64,000 nucleotides of DNA from Streptomyces sp. 378 (GTDB lineage: Bacteria > Actinomycetota > Actinomycetes > Streptomycetales > Streptomycetaceae): contig NZ_JASKMS010000012.1 of NCBI RefSeq assembly GCF_030124145.1, positions 124,001-188,000 on the forward strand, in the 5' to 3' direction. The notes beneath the pieces are model-generated. The model was not told the origin of the DNA. It was given only the letters and a program-made list of their open reading frames with translations, and did no database searches. Shown one piece after another: positions 17,014 to 25,584 of the stretch. Position 1 is the first letter of the stretch. Each line of letters opens with the position of its first letter. A program made the position numbers and the translations under genes.

Positions 17014-17499
17014 CTACTGCTGCGGGTGGTGCGGGGGGATCGGAGGCAGGTCGCCGGTCGTCTCGTAGGCCGACAGCATGTCGATGCGGCGGATATGACG
17101 TTCGTCACCGGAGAACGGGGTGCCGAGGAAGATCTCCACGAACTTCGTCGCCTCGTCCTGCGCGTGCATGCGCGCGCCCACCGCGACGACGTTCGCGTTG
17201 TTGTGCTGGCGGCCCAGGGCCGCCGTCTCCTCGCTCCAGGCGAGGGCCGCGCGGACGCCCTTGACCTTGTTCGCGGCGATCTGTTCACCGTTGCCCGAGC
17301 CGCCGATGACGACGCCGAGGGCGTCGGGGTCCGCGGCCGTGCGCTCCGCCGCCCGGAGGCAGAAGGGCGGGTAGTCGTCCTGAGCGTCGTAGAGGTGCGG
17401 GCCGCAGTCGACGGGGTCGTGACCCGCCTCCTTCAGCCACTCGACGAGGTGGTTCTTGAGTTCGTAGCCCGCATGGTCCGAGCCGAGGTACACGCGCAT
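17014..17499 (-). CDS. rpiB: Ribose-5-phosphate isomerase B
   Basis: 161 residues. Interconverts ribose 5-phosphate and ribulose 5-phosphate in the pentose phosphate pathway. MRVYLGSDHAGYELKNHL at the N-terminus and VIGGSGNGEQIAANKVKGVRAAL match the RpiB/LacA family. The glutamate in GSGNGEQ is the catalytic base used in the actinobacterial branch, which lacks the usual cysteine there. HNNANVVAVGAR binds phosphate. The C-terminal Pro/His tail (IPPHHPQQ) is an unimportant extension. Confidence 0.95.
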   Translation of the reverse strand: MRVYLGSDHAGYELKNHLVEWLKEAGHDPVDCGPHLYDAQDDYPPFCLRAAERTAADPDALGVVIGGSGNGEQIAANKVKGVRAALAWSEETAALGRQHNNANVVAVGARMHAQDEATKFVEIFLGTPFSGDERHIRRIDMLSAYETTGDLPPIPPHHPQQ

Positions 17500-17776
17500 G
17501 GGACGAGTGTGACACGGGCGTTTCGGGGCAAGCGCGCGGGGTGTCGCTCAGGAAAACCCGGGCCCCGCGTGAGCCACATTACAAAAACTCAGTAAAACCT
17601 CGAGCAACAATGTGGTTTCGTAGGTTCTCCTGATCGTTAGCCTCCGATTCACTGGACCAGCTCGTACACCGCTCGTACGAGCCCCCGTACACCGTCGTGC
17701 CGCGACACACCCCGTTCGTACGGCTCGGGCGGTCCCGTACGGAAGTACAGCTCCCCGGCGCAAAGGAAACCCGTCC

Positions 17777-19267
17777 ATGACCTCGCAGCCGACCATGACC
17801 AAGCCCGGAAACGACCCCGAAGAACCCGGAGAACCCGAAGCCCAGGGCTCCGGGCTGCAGGCCGGGCTCAAGAACCGGCATCTGTCGATGATCGCCATCG
17901 GCGGTGTGATCGGCGCCGGACTCTTCGTGGGATCCAGCTCCGGTATCGCCACCGCCGGGCCCGGCATCCTGCTGTCGTACGCGCTCGTCGGCACGCTCGT
18001 GGTGCTGGTGATGCGGATGCTCGGTGAGATGTCGGCCGCCAACCCGACCTCGGGTTCCTTCTCCGCGCACGCCGACCGGGCGCTCGGTCCGTGGGCCGGG
18101 TTCTCCATCGGCTGGCTGTACTGGTTCTTCTGGGTGGTCGTGCTCGCCGTGGAGGCGACCGCCGGTGCGGTGATCCTGGAGGGCTGGATACCGGCCGTGC
18201 CGCAGTGGGGCTGGGCCCTGATCGTGATGCTGGTGCTGACCGCCACCAACCTGGTCTCCGTCGGCTCCTACGGCGAGTTCGAGTTCTGGTTCGCCGGCAT
18301 CAAGGTCGTCGCCATCGCCGCGTTCATCGTCATCGGCGGACTGGCCGTCTTCGGGCTGCTGCCGGGCGTGGACAGCGAGCAGGCCGGGCTGGGCAACCTC
18401 ACCGGGCACGGCGGCTTCCTGCCCCACGGGGCCGGCGCCATCCTCACCGGTGTGCTGCTCGTCGTCTTCTCCTTCATGGGCAGCGAGATCGCCACCCTGG
18501 CCGCCGGTGAGTCCGAAAACCCTCGGCAGGCCGTCACCAAGGCCACCAACAGCATCATCTGGCGTGTAGCGGTGTTCTACCTCGGCTCGATCGCCGTGGT
18601 CGTGTGCCTGTTGCCGTGGGACAGCAAGTCCATCACCGAGGACGGCTCCTACGTGGCCGCGCTCGACTCCCTGGGGATCGCGCACGCCGGTCAGATCATG
18701 AACTTCATCGTGCTGACCTCGGTGCTGTCCTGCCTCAACTCCGGCCTCTACACGGCCTCCCGCATGGCCTTCTCCCTCGGCCGGCGGGGTGACGCGCCGA
18801 AGGCCTTCGCCCGCACGACCTCCAACGGCGTGCCGCGCACGGCGATCCTCGCGTCCGTCGCCTTCGGCTTCGTCGCGGTGTTCTTCAACTACAAGTTCCC
18901 GGACTCCGTCTTCCTGTTCCTGGTGAACTCCAGCGGCGCGGTCGCCCTGTTCGTGTGGCTGGTGATCTGCTTCTCCCAGCTGCGCATGCGGAAGATCATC
19001 AAGGCCGAGGCGCCCGAGAAGCTCGTGGTGAAGATGTGGCTGTACCCGTATCTGACATGGGCGACCGCCGCGCTGATCGTGTTCATCCTGGGCTACATGC
19101 TCACCGACACCGAGCACGACGGGCGCCGGACCATCCTGCTGTCGCTGCTCGTCGCGGCGATGGTGCTCGTCGTCGCCGTCGTTCGGCAGAAGGTCGGTGG
19201 TGGCCGGTCCGCCGCCGACGCCCCGCAGGTGCGGGACGCGGAGCGGAGCGAGGTCTCCGCCGGCTGA
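17777..19267 (+). CDS. Amino acid permease, APC superfamily, GabP-like
   Basis: 496 residues with about 12 membrane helices. The N-terminal signature LKNRHLSMIAIGGVIGAG is the unwound TM1 of amino acid/polyamine/organocation permeases. GEMSAANPTSGSFSAHADRALGPWAG and FEFWFAGIKVVAI are typical of the AAT subfamily (GABA, proline, aromatic and related amino acids). The substrate is not decidable. The N-tail of ~35 residues is polar (NDPEEPGEPEAQ). The upstream gap 17500-17776 is divergent from rpiB; 17574-17640 is AT-rich and carries a 7-bp inverted repeat (CCACATT/AATGTGG). Confidence 0.92.
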   Translation: MTSQPTMTKPGNDPEEPGEPEAQGSGLQAGLKNRHLSMIAIGGVIGAGLFVGSSSGIATAGPGILLSYALVGTLVVLVMRMLGEMSAANPTSGSFSAHADRALGPWAGFSIGWLYWFFWVVVLAVEATAGAVILEGWIPAVPQWGWALIVMLVLTATNLVSVGSYGEFEFWFAGIKVVAIAAFIVIGGLAVFGLLPGVDSEQAGLGNLTGHGGFLPHGAGAILTGVLLVVFSFMGSEIATLAAGESENPRQAVTKATNSIIWRVAVFYLGSIAVVVCLLPWDSKSITEDGSYVAALDSLGIAHAGQIMNFIVLTSVLSCLNSGLYTASRMAFSLGRRGDAPKAFARTTSNGVPRTAILASVAFGFVAVFFNYKFPDSVFLFLVNSSGAVALFVWLVICFSQLRMRKIIKAEAPEKLVVKMWLYPYLTWATAALIVFILGYMLTDTEHDGRRTILLSLLVAAMVLVVAVVRQKVGGGRSAADAPQVRDAERSEVSAG

Positions 19268-19356
19268 TCCTCCGGCCGCCCACCGGTCGTCGTGAACGGG
19301 GCCCGTGGTGTGTGCCGCCGCCCGGCAGCACACGCGACGGGACCTCTTCCGTGTGC

Positions 19357-21270
19357 CTACAACACCGTGAAACCGTCCTTGACCTTCTCGTAGGTGTCGC
19401 GCGCCTCCTGCTCGATCCCCTCCTCGTACCAGGTGTTGACCTGGTACGACGTGCCGGTCACGTTGAAGCCGAGCAGACGGGCGTGCCAGTGGACGCCCTC
19501 CAGCGTGAACGTGTACTCCCAGACCACCGCCGGGTGACCTCGGAACGTCGTCTCCTCCAGACGGATCTTGCGGTAGCCCTGGCCCTGGTGGGCGTTGCGC
19601 TCCGAGGTCTGCCAGGTCTCCAGCAGGTCGCCCCGGGCCAGGGAGGACTTGCCCACGAGTTCCTGGGAGCCGTCCGGGGAGGTGTAGTGCACCTCCGCGC
19701 CCGTCTTCACGTCCCGCCGCCAGCCCTCGGGTGGCGCCCAGGCGAAACCGCCGGCCTCCCGGCGCGTGCCGGGCGGCAGGGTCCGCGGCCTGGTGGTGCC
19801 CTCGACGGTGGGCGAGGCGGTGGTGCCGCCGGTGGTGGCCGGTGCGGAGGCCGAGGAGCCCGCGCGGGGCGTGTCGTCATCGCCGGGTGAGCCCGGCGAT
19901 GACGCCAGCAGGATGCCCACGACGGTGCCGGCGGTGGCGAGGGTGGCCGCCGCGGCGGTGAGTACAACGCGGCGACGGCCCGCGCCGGGGCGGCGGCCGG
20001 GGCGGGGTGTGGCCGGGACGGCCGGTCCGGGGAGTTCACCCGGCGGCATCGGCACGGGCGCCGGGTGGGGGCGGTGCTCGGTCTCCGCCTGTGCCCGGGT
20101 GAGGGAGACACGGCCCGGGCGGTGGGTGGGACCGGCTCGGTTCTCGGAGCGGGCCGCCGCCGTCCGGGCCCCCGCGGCGGATTCAGCGGGGGTGGTGGGT
20201 GCGCAGTGGGGGTCCGGGCCGGGGGCGGGGCGGCGGGGGTCCCCGGGGGTCGTGGGGCGAGGAGCGGGGAGGCGGTCGGGGGTGGGTGACTCCCGCGGGG
20301 ATGCGGGGGGAGGCGACTGCGGCGCCGGGCCCGGCTGTTGTCCCCCGAGGGTGGTGTGCGGACCCGGGGCGGGCTCCGGCTCCGGTATCGAGTCCCGTGG
20401 CCCCACCGCGACCGTGGGTGTCGGTGCCGGATACGCCACCGGCTCCAGCGCCGTCTCCAGCGTTTCCAGGTCCGGGCGAGCCGACGGTTCCTTGGCCAGC
20501 AGGGCGGTCAGAATGTCCAGCAACGGGCCGGCGGCGGCCGGGAGTTCCGGCTCCTCGTACAGGACCGCGTGCAGGGTCGCGAGCGTCGTGTCGCGGGAGA
20601 ACGGGGAGCGGCCGCCCAGGGCCGCGCAGAGGGTCGCGCCGAGGGACCAGATGTCGGACGGTGGGCCCTGGGGGCGGCCGGAGATGCGCTCGGGGGCCAT
20701 GTAGTCGGGCGAGCCGACCAGCATGCCGACCATCGTGAGCGCCTTGGTGTCCTGGATCGCGGCGATGCCGAAGTCCGTGAGGACGACCCGCCGTCCGTGG
20801 CCGGAACCGTTGCCGTTGCCGCGTGTGGATCCGGCCGACCCGTCCGTGTGTTCCACGAGCACGTTGCCGGGCTTGATGTCACGGTGCAGTACGCCCCGTT
20901 CATGCACCTGCCGTAGTGCCGCGACCAGACCGAGGCCGATGCGGGCCGTCTCGCCGGGGCTCAGGGGGCCCGTCTCCGCGAGGATCCGTTCGAGGGAGCG
21001 GCCCGCCACCAACTCCATGACGATCCACAGGCGTTCGCCCTCGTCCACCACGTCGTAGACGCGTACGACATTGGGGTGGTCGATGCGGGCCGTGGCCCGG
21101 GCCTCGCGCAGGGTGCGTTCGCGGCGGGTCCTGCTGTCCTCCGCGTCGAGACCGTCGATCCGCATTTCCTTGACGGCGACCTGCCGGTCGAGTATTTCGT
21201 CGGCGGCTCGCCACACCCGCCCCATTCCCCCCTGACCGATACTTTCGACCAACCGATAGCGTCCCGTCAC
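19357..21270 (-). CDS. Membrane Ser/Thr protein kinase
   Basis: About 637 residues from the GTG at 21270 (VTGRYRLVESIGQGGMGRVW), preceded by AGGGATATTG. The kinase domain has VAVKEMR, HRDIKPGNVLV, DFGIAAI and the activation-loop GSPDYMAPE. A ~170-residue Pro-rich linker follows, then one membrane helix (VVLTAAAATLATAGTVVGILLA). The outer domain of ~150 residues (FAWAPPEGWRRDVKTGAEVHYTSPDG ... GHPAVVWEYTF) is a lipoprotein-like fold seen on several Streptomyces kinases, possibly a ligand sensor. No PASTA repeats. It is divergent from the LPKTG surface protein. Confidence 0.92.
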   Translation of the reverse strand: MTGRYRLVESIGQGGMGRVWRAADEILDRQVAVKEMRIDGLDAEDSRTRRERTLREARATARIDHPNVVRVYDVVDEGERLWIVMELVAGRSLERILAETGPLSPGETARIGLGLVAALRQVHERGVLHRDIKPGNVLVEHTDGSAGSTRGNGNGSGHGRRVVLTDFGIAAIQDTKALTMVGMLVGSPDYMAPERISGRPQGPPSDIWSLGATLCAALGGRSPFSRDTTLATLHAVLYEEPELPAAAGPLLDILTALLAKEPSARPDLETLETALEPVAYPAPTPTVAVGPRDSIPEPEPAPGPHTTLGGQQPGPAPQSPPPASPRESPTPDRLPAPRPTTPGDPRRPAPGPDPHCAPTTPAESAAGARTAAARSENRAGPTHRPGRVSLTRAQAETEHRPHPAPVPMPPGELPGPAVPATPRPGRRPGAGRRRVVLTAAAATLATAGTVVGILLASSPGSPGDDDTPRAGSSASAPATTGGTTASPTVEGTTRPRTLPPGTRREAGGFAWAPPEGWRRDVKTGAEVHYTSPDGSQELVGKSSLARGDLLETWQTSERNAHQGQGYRKIRLEETTFRGHPAVVWEYTFTLEGVHWHARLLGFNVTGTSYQVNTWYEEGIEQEARDTYEKVKDGFTVL

Positions 21271-21467
21271 CAATATCCCTGGAACACCGCCGCTGTTCGC
21301 ATTTCCCGGCAATCCGCTGCACCCCCTCCACGACGCCGCGACCGACTCCAGTGAAACACAACGGTCACACTTCGCGCCGCACCAGGATAGTGCGGCGAAA
21401 TCTTGTGGTACCTCTTTCATTGCTGCGAATTCGGGTGCAGCCCAGGGGGACGCAAGGGGGGCCGAAC

Positions 21468-22193
21468 ATGAGTTCTCGTCATACGACGGCGATCGCGGGA
21501 TCGCTGGTCATGGCATCTTTCTCGGCGGTGATGATCCTTTCCGGCACGGCCGGCGCGGAGGACGACGGACCGCCGAGCGGCAAGGGGGGAAAGGTGGTCG
21601 ACGAGGCACCGGCCGGCGTGAAGCTCACCACGCTGCTGCCCGGGAGGATCTCGGTCGACAACGGGTCGGAAAAGACGGCGATTACGGCCACGGTGAAGAA
21701 CGAGGGGAGCAAGGACAGCGGGAAGATCAGGCTGTTGGTCGTCGGATTCGACGGACTTGTCGTCGAGGGCGTCGAGGGGTGTTCGGCGATACCCGAGAAC
21801 GGACTTCCGGAGGGTTCGAACAGCGGATTCGCATGCCCGATCGACAATCTCGCGGCCGGTGAGTCGAAGTCGTATGCCGTGGATGCGACGTTCGACCTCG
21901 GCAAGACCGGGAAGATCTGTCTGCCCGTGCAGACGAGCGACGGGAAGAAGACCTTCTGGCAGCAGGGACCGGTGCCGTTCGGCACGAGCAACCCGTCGCC
22001 CGACGCACCGGCCACGCCGCTGCTGCTCGGCACCGACAACAAACCGGCGGGCCCCGGCCGCAAGGAGCTGCCGAAGACGGGGCCGGCCCGTGATCTGCTG
22101 CCGCTGGGCGCGGCCGGTGCGTCGTTGCTCGCGACGGGCGTGGCCGGAATGTGGTGGTCGCAGCGGCGGCGGCCGGGTGTACGGGAGGGCTGA
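21468..22193 (+). CDS. Secreted protein with LPKTG sortase anchor
   Basis: 241 residues. The ATG at 21468 follows AAGGGGGGCCGAAC. Signal peptide at residues 1-30 (MASFSAVMILSGTAGA). A beta-rich body of ~170 residues has a Cys pair (EGCSAIP, GFACPID). The C-terminus has ELPKTG, a hydrophobic segment LPLGAAGASLLATGVAGMWW and QRRRRPG, the classic order for sortase-catalysed attachment to peptidoglycan. LPxTG would suit a class A or E-like enzyme, but no sortase gene is in this window. The body has no recognised domain. Confidence 0.88.
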   Translation: MSSRHTTAIAGSLVMASFSAVMILSGTAGAEDDGPPSGKGGKVVDEAPAGVKLTTLLPGRISVDNGSEKTAITATVKNEGSKDSGKIRLLVVGFDGLVVEGVEGCSAIPENGLPEGSNSGFACPIDNLAAGESKSYAVDATFDLGKTGKICLPVQTSDGKKTFWQQGPVPFGTSNPSPDAPATPLLLGTDNKPAGPGRKELPKTGPARDLLPLGAAGASLLATGVAGMWWSQRRRPGVREG

Positions 22194-22223
22194 TTCAGCC
22201 CCGGTCGGCCCGGTTGACGCCAA

Positions 22224-22260
22224 GAGGCCCGCCGGGGGCGTCATGCCCCCGGCGGGCCTC
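22224..22260. terminator. Bidirectional terminator
   Basis: GAGGCCCGCCGGGGGC (22224-22239) and its exact complement (22245-22260) form a 16-bp stem with a GTCAT loop, between the convergent LPKTG gene and bioY. Confidence 0.9.
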
Positions 22261-22277
22261 GGCACAACGCCTGCGGG

Positions 22278-22898
22278 TCAGCGCTTGTTCGCGAATTTCC
22301 AGGCCGTCGGGAGCGCGCCCATCGCCAGCGCCGCCTTCAGCGCGTCGCCGATCAGGAACGGCGTGAGGCCGGCCGCGATGGCGGCGGTGGCGGACATGCC
22401 GGTGGCGAGGGCCAGGTAGGGCACGCCGATAGCGTAGATGATCGCCTCGCCCACCAGCATCGCGCCCGCCATGCGCAGCATCGAGCGGTCGGCGCCGCGG
22501 CGGGCCAGGGCGCCGACGACGGTGGCGGCGAGGATCATGCCGAGGATGTAGCCGAAGGAGGGGGCGACTCCGGAGGAGGCACCGGCGAACCACGGCACAC
22601 CGGCGATGCCCGCGAGGGCGTACAGGGCCAGCGCGAGGAAGCCGCGGCCCGCGCCGAGGGACGTGCCGACGAGCAGCGCGGCGAAGGTCTGGCCGGTCAC
22701 CGGCACCGGGGAGCCCGGGACGGGCACGGCGAGCTGGGCGGCGAGGCCGGTGAGCGCGGCGCCGCCGAGCACGAGGGCCGCGTCCCGGACACGGGTGGGG
22801 GCACCGCCCTGCTCGAGCGCCGCCGAGAGCTTGGGGGAGGGGAGCAGGTCGGCGAGGACCTGTCCGGCGCGGGCGGGTGTGGCGGCAGCGGTGCTCAT
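22278..22898 (-). CDS. bioY: Biotin transporter BioY (ECF S-component)
   Basis: 206 residues, about six membrane helices. The BioY signature PVPVTGQTFAALLVG, GYILGMILAA and the C-terminal PFLIGDALKAALA are present. The ATG at 22898 follows GGAGTCCCC. It captures biotin at the membrane; energy comes from a shared ECF module (BioM/BioN or EcfAT) that is not next to it here, or BioY works alone, as reported for some solitary members. Confidence 0.95.
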   Translation of the reverse strand: MSTAAATPARAGQVLADLLPSPKLSAALEQGGAPTRVRDAALVLGGAALTGLAAQLAVPVPGSPVPVTGQTFAALLVGTSLGAGRGFLALALYALAGIAGVPWFAGASSGVAPSFGYILGMILAATVVGALARRGADRSMLRMAGAMLVGEAIIYAIGVPYLALATGMSATAAIAAGLTPFLIGDALKAALAMGALPTAWKFANKR

Positions 22899-23180
22899 GG
22901 GGACTCCGCGGAGTGAGGGCCGGTGGGACACGGTGACGCTATCCCAGCGCCCTGGCCCCGATCACCGTCAGCGCTCGACAAAGGCGTGGACCGGCGGTTG
23001 GTCGACTTCGAACAAAGGGTGCGGGATACACCGAGGACGGGGTGACGCCGGTCACGGTGATGGGATGGTGTGTGCCACGCGGGCCGGGTGGAGCGGCGTC
23101 TGTAGGTTTCCCCCAAAGCGCTGCCTCCGCCACCTGGTCACCACCCGGGCACGCAGAGCGACGCGACTGTCCGGATGGTG

Positions 23181-23230
23181 GGATGCCTCTCCGCCGCCGC
23201 CGGGAGGCATCCGAGACTGGCGGCGTTTTT
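23181..23230 (+). promoter_or_regulatory. Attenuator-like leader with two exclusive hairpins
   Basis: GGATGCCTC (23181-23189) pairs with GAGGCATCC (23204-23212). Alternatively CGCCGCC (23195-23201) pairs with GGCGGCG (23219-23225), which is followed at once by TTTTT (23226-23230), an intrinsic terminator 40 bp before the permease start. The hairpins overlap and exclude each other. The gap 22899-23180 otherwise shows no gene. Could be a riboswitch or another attenuation device; no known class recognised. Confidence 0.5.
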
Positions 23231-23269
23231 GCCCTCGTACGCCCCTCACCCACAGGACGAACCGCACCC

Positions 23270-24652
23270 ATGCCCAGCAGCACCACCACGGAGACGCCGA
23301 CCGGCACGGACGGCGTCTCCCTCTCCCCCGGCCTGAAGCAGCGCCATCTGTCGATGATCGCCCTCGGCGGGGTGATCGGAGCCGGTCTGTTCGTCGGCTC
23401 AGGCGCCGGTATCGCCGCGGCCGGTCCGTCGATCGTGGTCGCCTACGCCCTCTCCGGTGTCCTCATGATGCTGGTGATGCGGATGCTCGGCGAGATGTCG
23501 GCCGCGTATCCGTCGTCGGGGTCTTTCTCGGCGCACGCGGAGCGGGCGATCGGCCCCTGGGCCGGATTCACCGCCGGCTGGTCCTTCTGGGTGCTGCTGT
23601 GCACGGCCGTCGGCCTGGAGGGCATCGGCGCCGCGAAGATCGTCAGCGGCTGGCTGCCGGGCACGCCGGAGTGGGCGTGGGTGGCACTGTTCATGGTCGT
23701 CTTCTGCGGCACGAACCTCGCGGCCGTGAAGAACTTCGGCGAGTTCGAGTTCTGGTTCGCCGCGCTGAAGGTCGGCGCGATCACCCTGTTCCTGGTGCTG
23801 GGCGTCCTGGCGATCGCCGGTGTCCTGCCCGGCACGGACTCGCCCGGCGCGAGCCACCTCACCGACTTCCTGCCCAACGGCGCAGAAGGCCTGGTGATCG
23901 GCCTGCTCGCGTCGGTCTTCGCCTACGGCGGCCTGGAGACGGTCACCATCGCGGCGGCCGAGTCGGAGAACCCCGTCAAGGGCGTGGCGAGCGCGGTCCG
24001 TACGGCGATGTGGCGCATCGCGCTGTTCTACATCGGTTCGATGGCCGTCATCGTCACCCTGGTGCCGTGGGACTCCGAGGCGGTCGTGGAGAGGGGCCCG
24101 TACGTCGCCGCCCTCGACGAGCTGGGCATCCCCGGCGCCGGCCAGCTGATGAACGTGGTCGTCCTGGTCGCCCTGCTGTCCGCGATGAACGCCAACATCT
24201 ACGGCGCCTCCCGCATCGCCTACTCGCTGGTGGAGCGCGGCCAGGGCCCGCAGGGACTGGGCCGGGTCTCGGGCGGGGTGCCGCGGATCGCCGTGCTGGC
24301 GTCCTCCGTCTTCGGCTTCCTGTGCGTGCTGCTGAGCTACTGGCGGCCGGACGACGTCTTCCCCTGGCTGCTGAACATGATCGGCGCGGTCATCCTGGCC
24401 GTCTGGATCTTCATCGCCGTGTCACAGCTGCGGCTGCGCCGCCGCCTGGAGCGCGAGGCGCCCGAGAAGCTGGCCGTCCGCATGTGGGCGTTCCCGTGGC
24501 TGACCTGGGCCGCCCTGGCCGGCATGGCGGCCATCTTCGTCCTGATGGCCCGTGAGCCGGACACACGGGTGCAGCTGTACTCGACGGGCGCGATGATCCT
24601 GGTCCTGGCGGTCATCGGATACACCTGGCAGAGGGCTCGCGCCCAGCGGTAG
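23270..24652 (+). CDS. Amino acid permease, APC superfamily
   Basis: 460 residues, about 12 helices. LKQRHLSMIALGGVIGAG, GEMSAAYPSSGSFSAHAERAIGPWAG and FEFWFAALKVGAI place it in the same AAT subfamily as the permease at 17777, with which it is clearly paralogous. The ATG follows AGGACGAACCGCACCC. The substrate is unknown. A terminator-like hairpin in its leader suggests that transcription is controlled by attenuation. A good terminator follows the stop. Confidence 0.91.
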   Translation: MPSSTTTETPTGTDGVSLSPGLKQRHLSMIALGGVIGAGLFVGSGAGIAAAGPSIVVAYALSGVLMMLVMRMLGEMSAAYPSSGSFSAHAERAIGPWAGFTAGWSFWVLLCTAVGLEGIGAAKIVSGWLPGTPEWAWVALFMVVFCGTNLAAVKNFGEFEFWFAALKVGAITLFLVLGVLAIAGVLPGTDSPGASHLTDFLPNGAEGLVIGLLASVFAYGGLETVTIAAAESENPVKGVASAVRTAMWRIALFYIGSMAVIVTLVPWDSEAVVERGPYVAALDELGIPGAGQLMNVVVLVALLSAMNANIYGASRIAYSLVERGQGPQGLGRVSGGVPRIAVLASSVFGFLCVLLSYWRPDDVFPWLLNMIGAVILAVWIFIAVSQLRLRRRLEREAPEKLAVRMWAFPWLTWAALAGMAAIFVLMAREPDTRVQLYSTGAMILVLAVIGYTWQRARAQR

Positions 24653-24667
24653 GAAACCGCCGTCCCA

Positions 24668-24694
24668 GGCCCCCGCGACACGCGGGGGCCTTTT
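24668..24694 (+). terminator. Permease terminator
   Basis: GGCCCCCGCG (24668-24677), a 3-base loop, CGCGGGGGCC (24681-24690), then TTTT. Confidence 0.9.
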
Positions 24695-24740
24695 GTATGC
24701 CCGGAGCATCCACCGGCCTCCTCCTGCTGCTAGCGTGCAG

Positions 24741-24757
24741 TTGCAAGTGAGTTGCAA
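24741..24757. promoter_or_regulatory. Nur box (nickel-responsive repressor site) of sodF
   Basis: TTGCAA-GTGAG-TTGCAA is an exact match to the TTGCAA-N5-TTGCAA Nur box described for Streptomyces. It lies 26 bp upstream of the sodF start, where bound Ni-Nur would block transcription. This is the known logic by which FeSOD is made only when nickel is scarce and NiSOD cannot work. Confidence 0.9.
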
Positions 24758-24782
24758 TAACGGTCCGGAGGGGATCCCGCGC

Positions 24783-25430
24783 ATGCCCGTCTACACGCTG
24801 CCTGAACTGCCCTACGACTACTCCGCGCTCGCCCCCGTGATCAGCCCCGAGATCATCGAGCTGCACCACGACAAGCACCACGCCGCCTATGTGAAGGGCG
24901 CCAACGACACGCTGGAGCAGCTGGCCGAGGCGCGGGACAAGGAGTCGTGGGGGTCGGTCAACGGGCTGGAGAAGAACCTGGCGTTCCATCTGTCCGGGCA
25001 CATCCTGCACAGCATCTACTGGCAGAACATGACCGGTCCGAAGGATGGCGGCGGTGAGCCGCTGGCGCAGGACGGGGTGGGTGAGCTCGCCGACGCGATC
25101 ACCGAGTCGTTCGGTTCCTTCGCCAAGTTCAAGGCGCAGTTGTCCAAGACCTCCGCGACCACGCAGGGTTCCGGCTGGGGCGTGCTCGCCTACGAGCCGC
25201 TGAGCGGGCGCCTGATCGTGGAGCAGGTCTACGACCACCAGGGCAACGTCGGCCAGGGCGCCACCCCGATCCTCGTCTTCGACGCCTGGGAGCACGCCTT
25301 CTACCTGCAGTACCGCAACCAGAAGGTGGACTTCATCGAGGCGATGTGGCAGGTCGTCAACTGGCAGGACGTGGCGCGGCGTTACGAGGCGGCCAAGTCC
25401 CGCGCGGATGTGCTGCTGCCGGCGCCCTGA
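24783..25430 (+). CDS. sodF: Superoxide dismutase, Fe/Mn family (Fe-Zn type)
   Basis: 215 residues; dismutates superoxide to oxygen and hydrogen peroxide in the cytoplasm. The metal ligands are His28 in ELHHDKHH, the His of GHILHSIYW, and Asp and His of FDAWEHAFYLQYRN. The ATG at 24783 follows GGAGGGGATCCCGCGC. Length is normal. Regulation by nickel through Nur is indicated by the box in its promoter. The last residues (RADVLLPAP) are a short extension. Confidence 0.97.
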   Translation: MPVYTLPELPYDYSALAPVISPEIIELHHDKHHAAYVKGANDTLEQLAEARDKESWGSVNGLEKNLAFHLSGHILHSIYWQNMTGPKDGGGEPLAQDGVGELADAITESFGSFAKFKAQLSKTSATTQGSGWGVLAYEPLSGRLIVEQVYDHQGNVGQGATPILVFDAWEHAFYLQYRNQKVDFIEAMWQVVNWQDVARRYEAAKSRADVLLPAP

Positions 25431-25502
25431 CGGCGGCCCGGCGCCGAGTCGTCCTGCCTCGTGATCGTCTTCTCACCCTTCACGCACGGCAGGCGGAATG
25501 AA

Positions 25503-25539
25503 GGAAACCCCCGCGAGGACGTGACTCGCGGGGGTTTCC
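25503..25539. terminator. Bidirectional terminator after sodF
   Basis: GGAAACCCCCGCGA (25503-25516) and its exact complement (25526-25539) form a 14-bp stem between the convergent sodF and phosphatase genes. It is flanked by A- and T-rich ends for both directions. Confidence 0.9.
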
Positions 25540-25584
25540 CGTGTGCCGGGACCTCTGGTCGATCCGCGTCATGCGCCCAGGGTG

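Noticed and set aside
24783..25430. Manganese-specific superoxide dismutase (sodA)
   Set aside because: The Nur box and streptomycete context fit the Fe-type enzyme; metal choice still cannot be proved from sequence alone.
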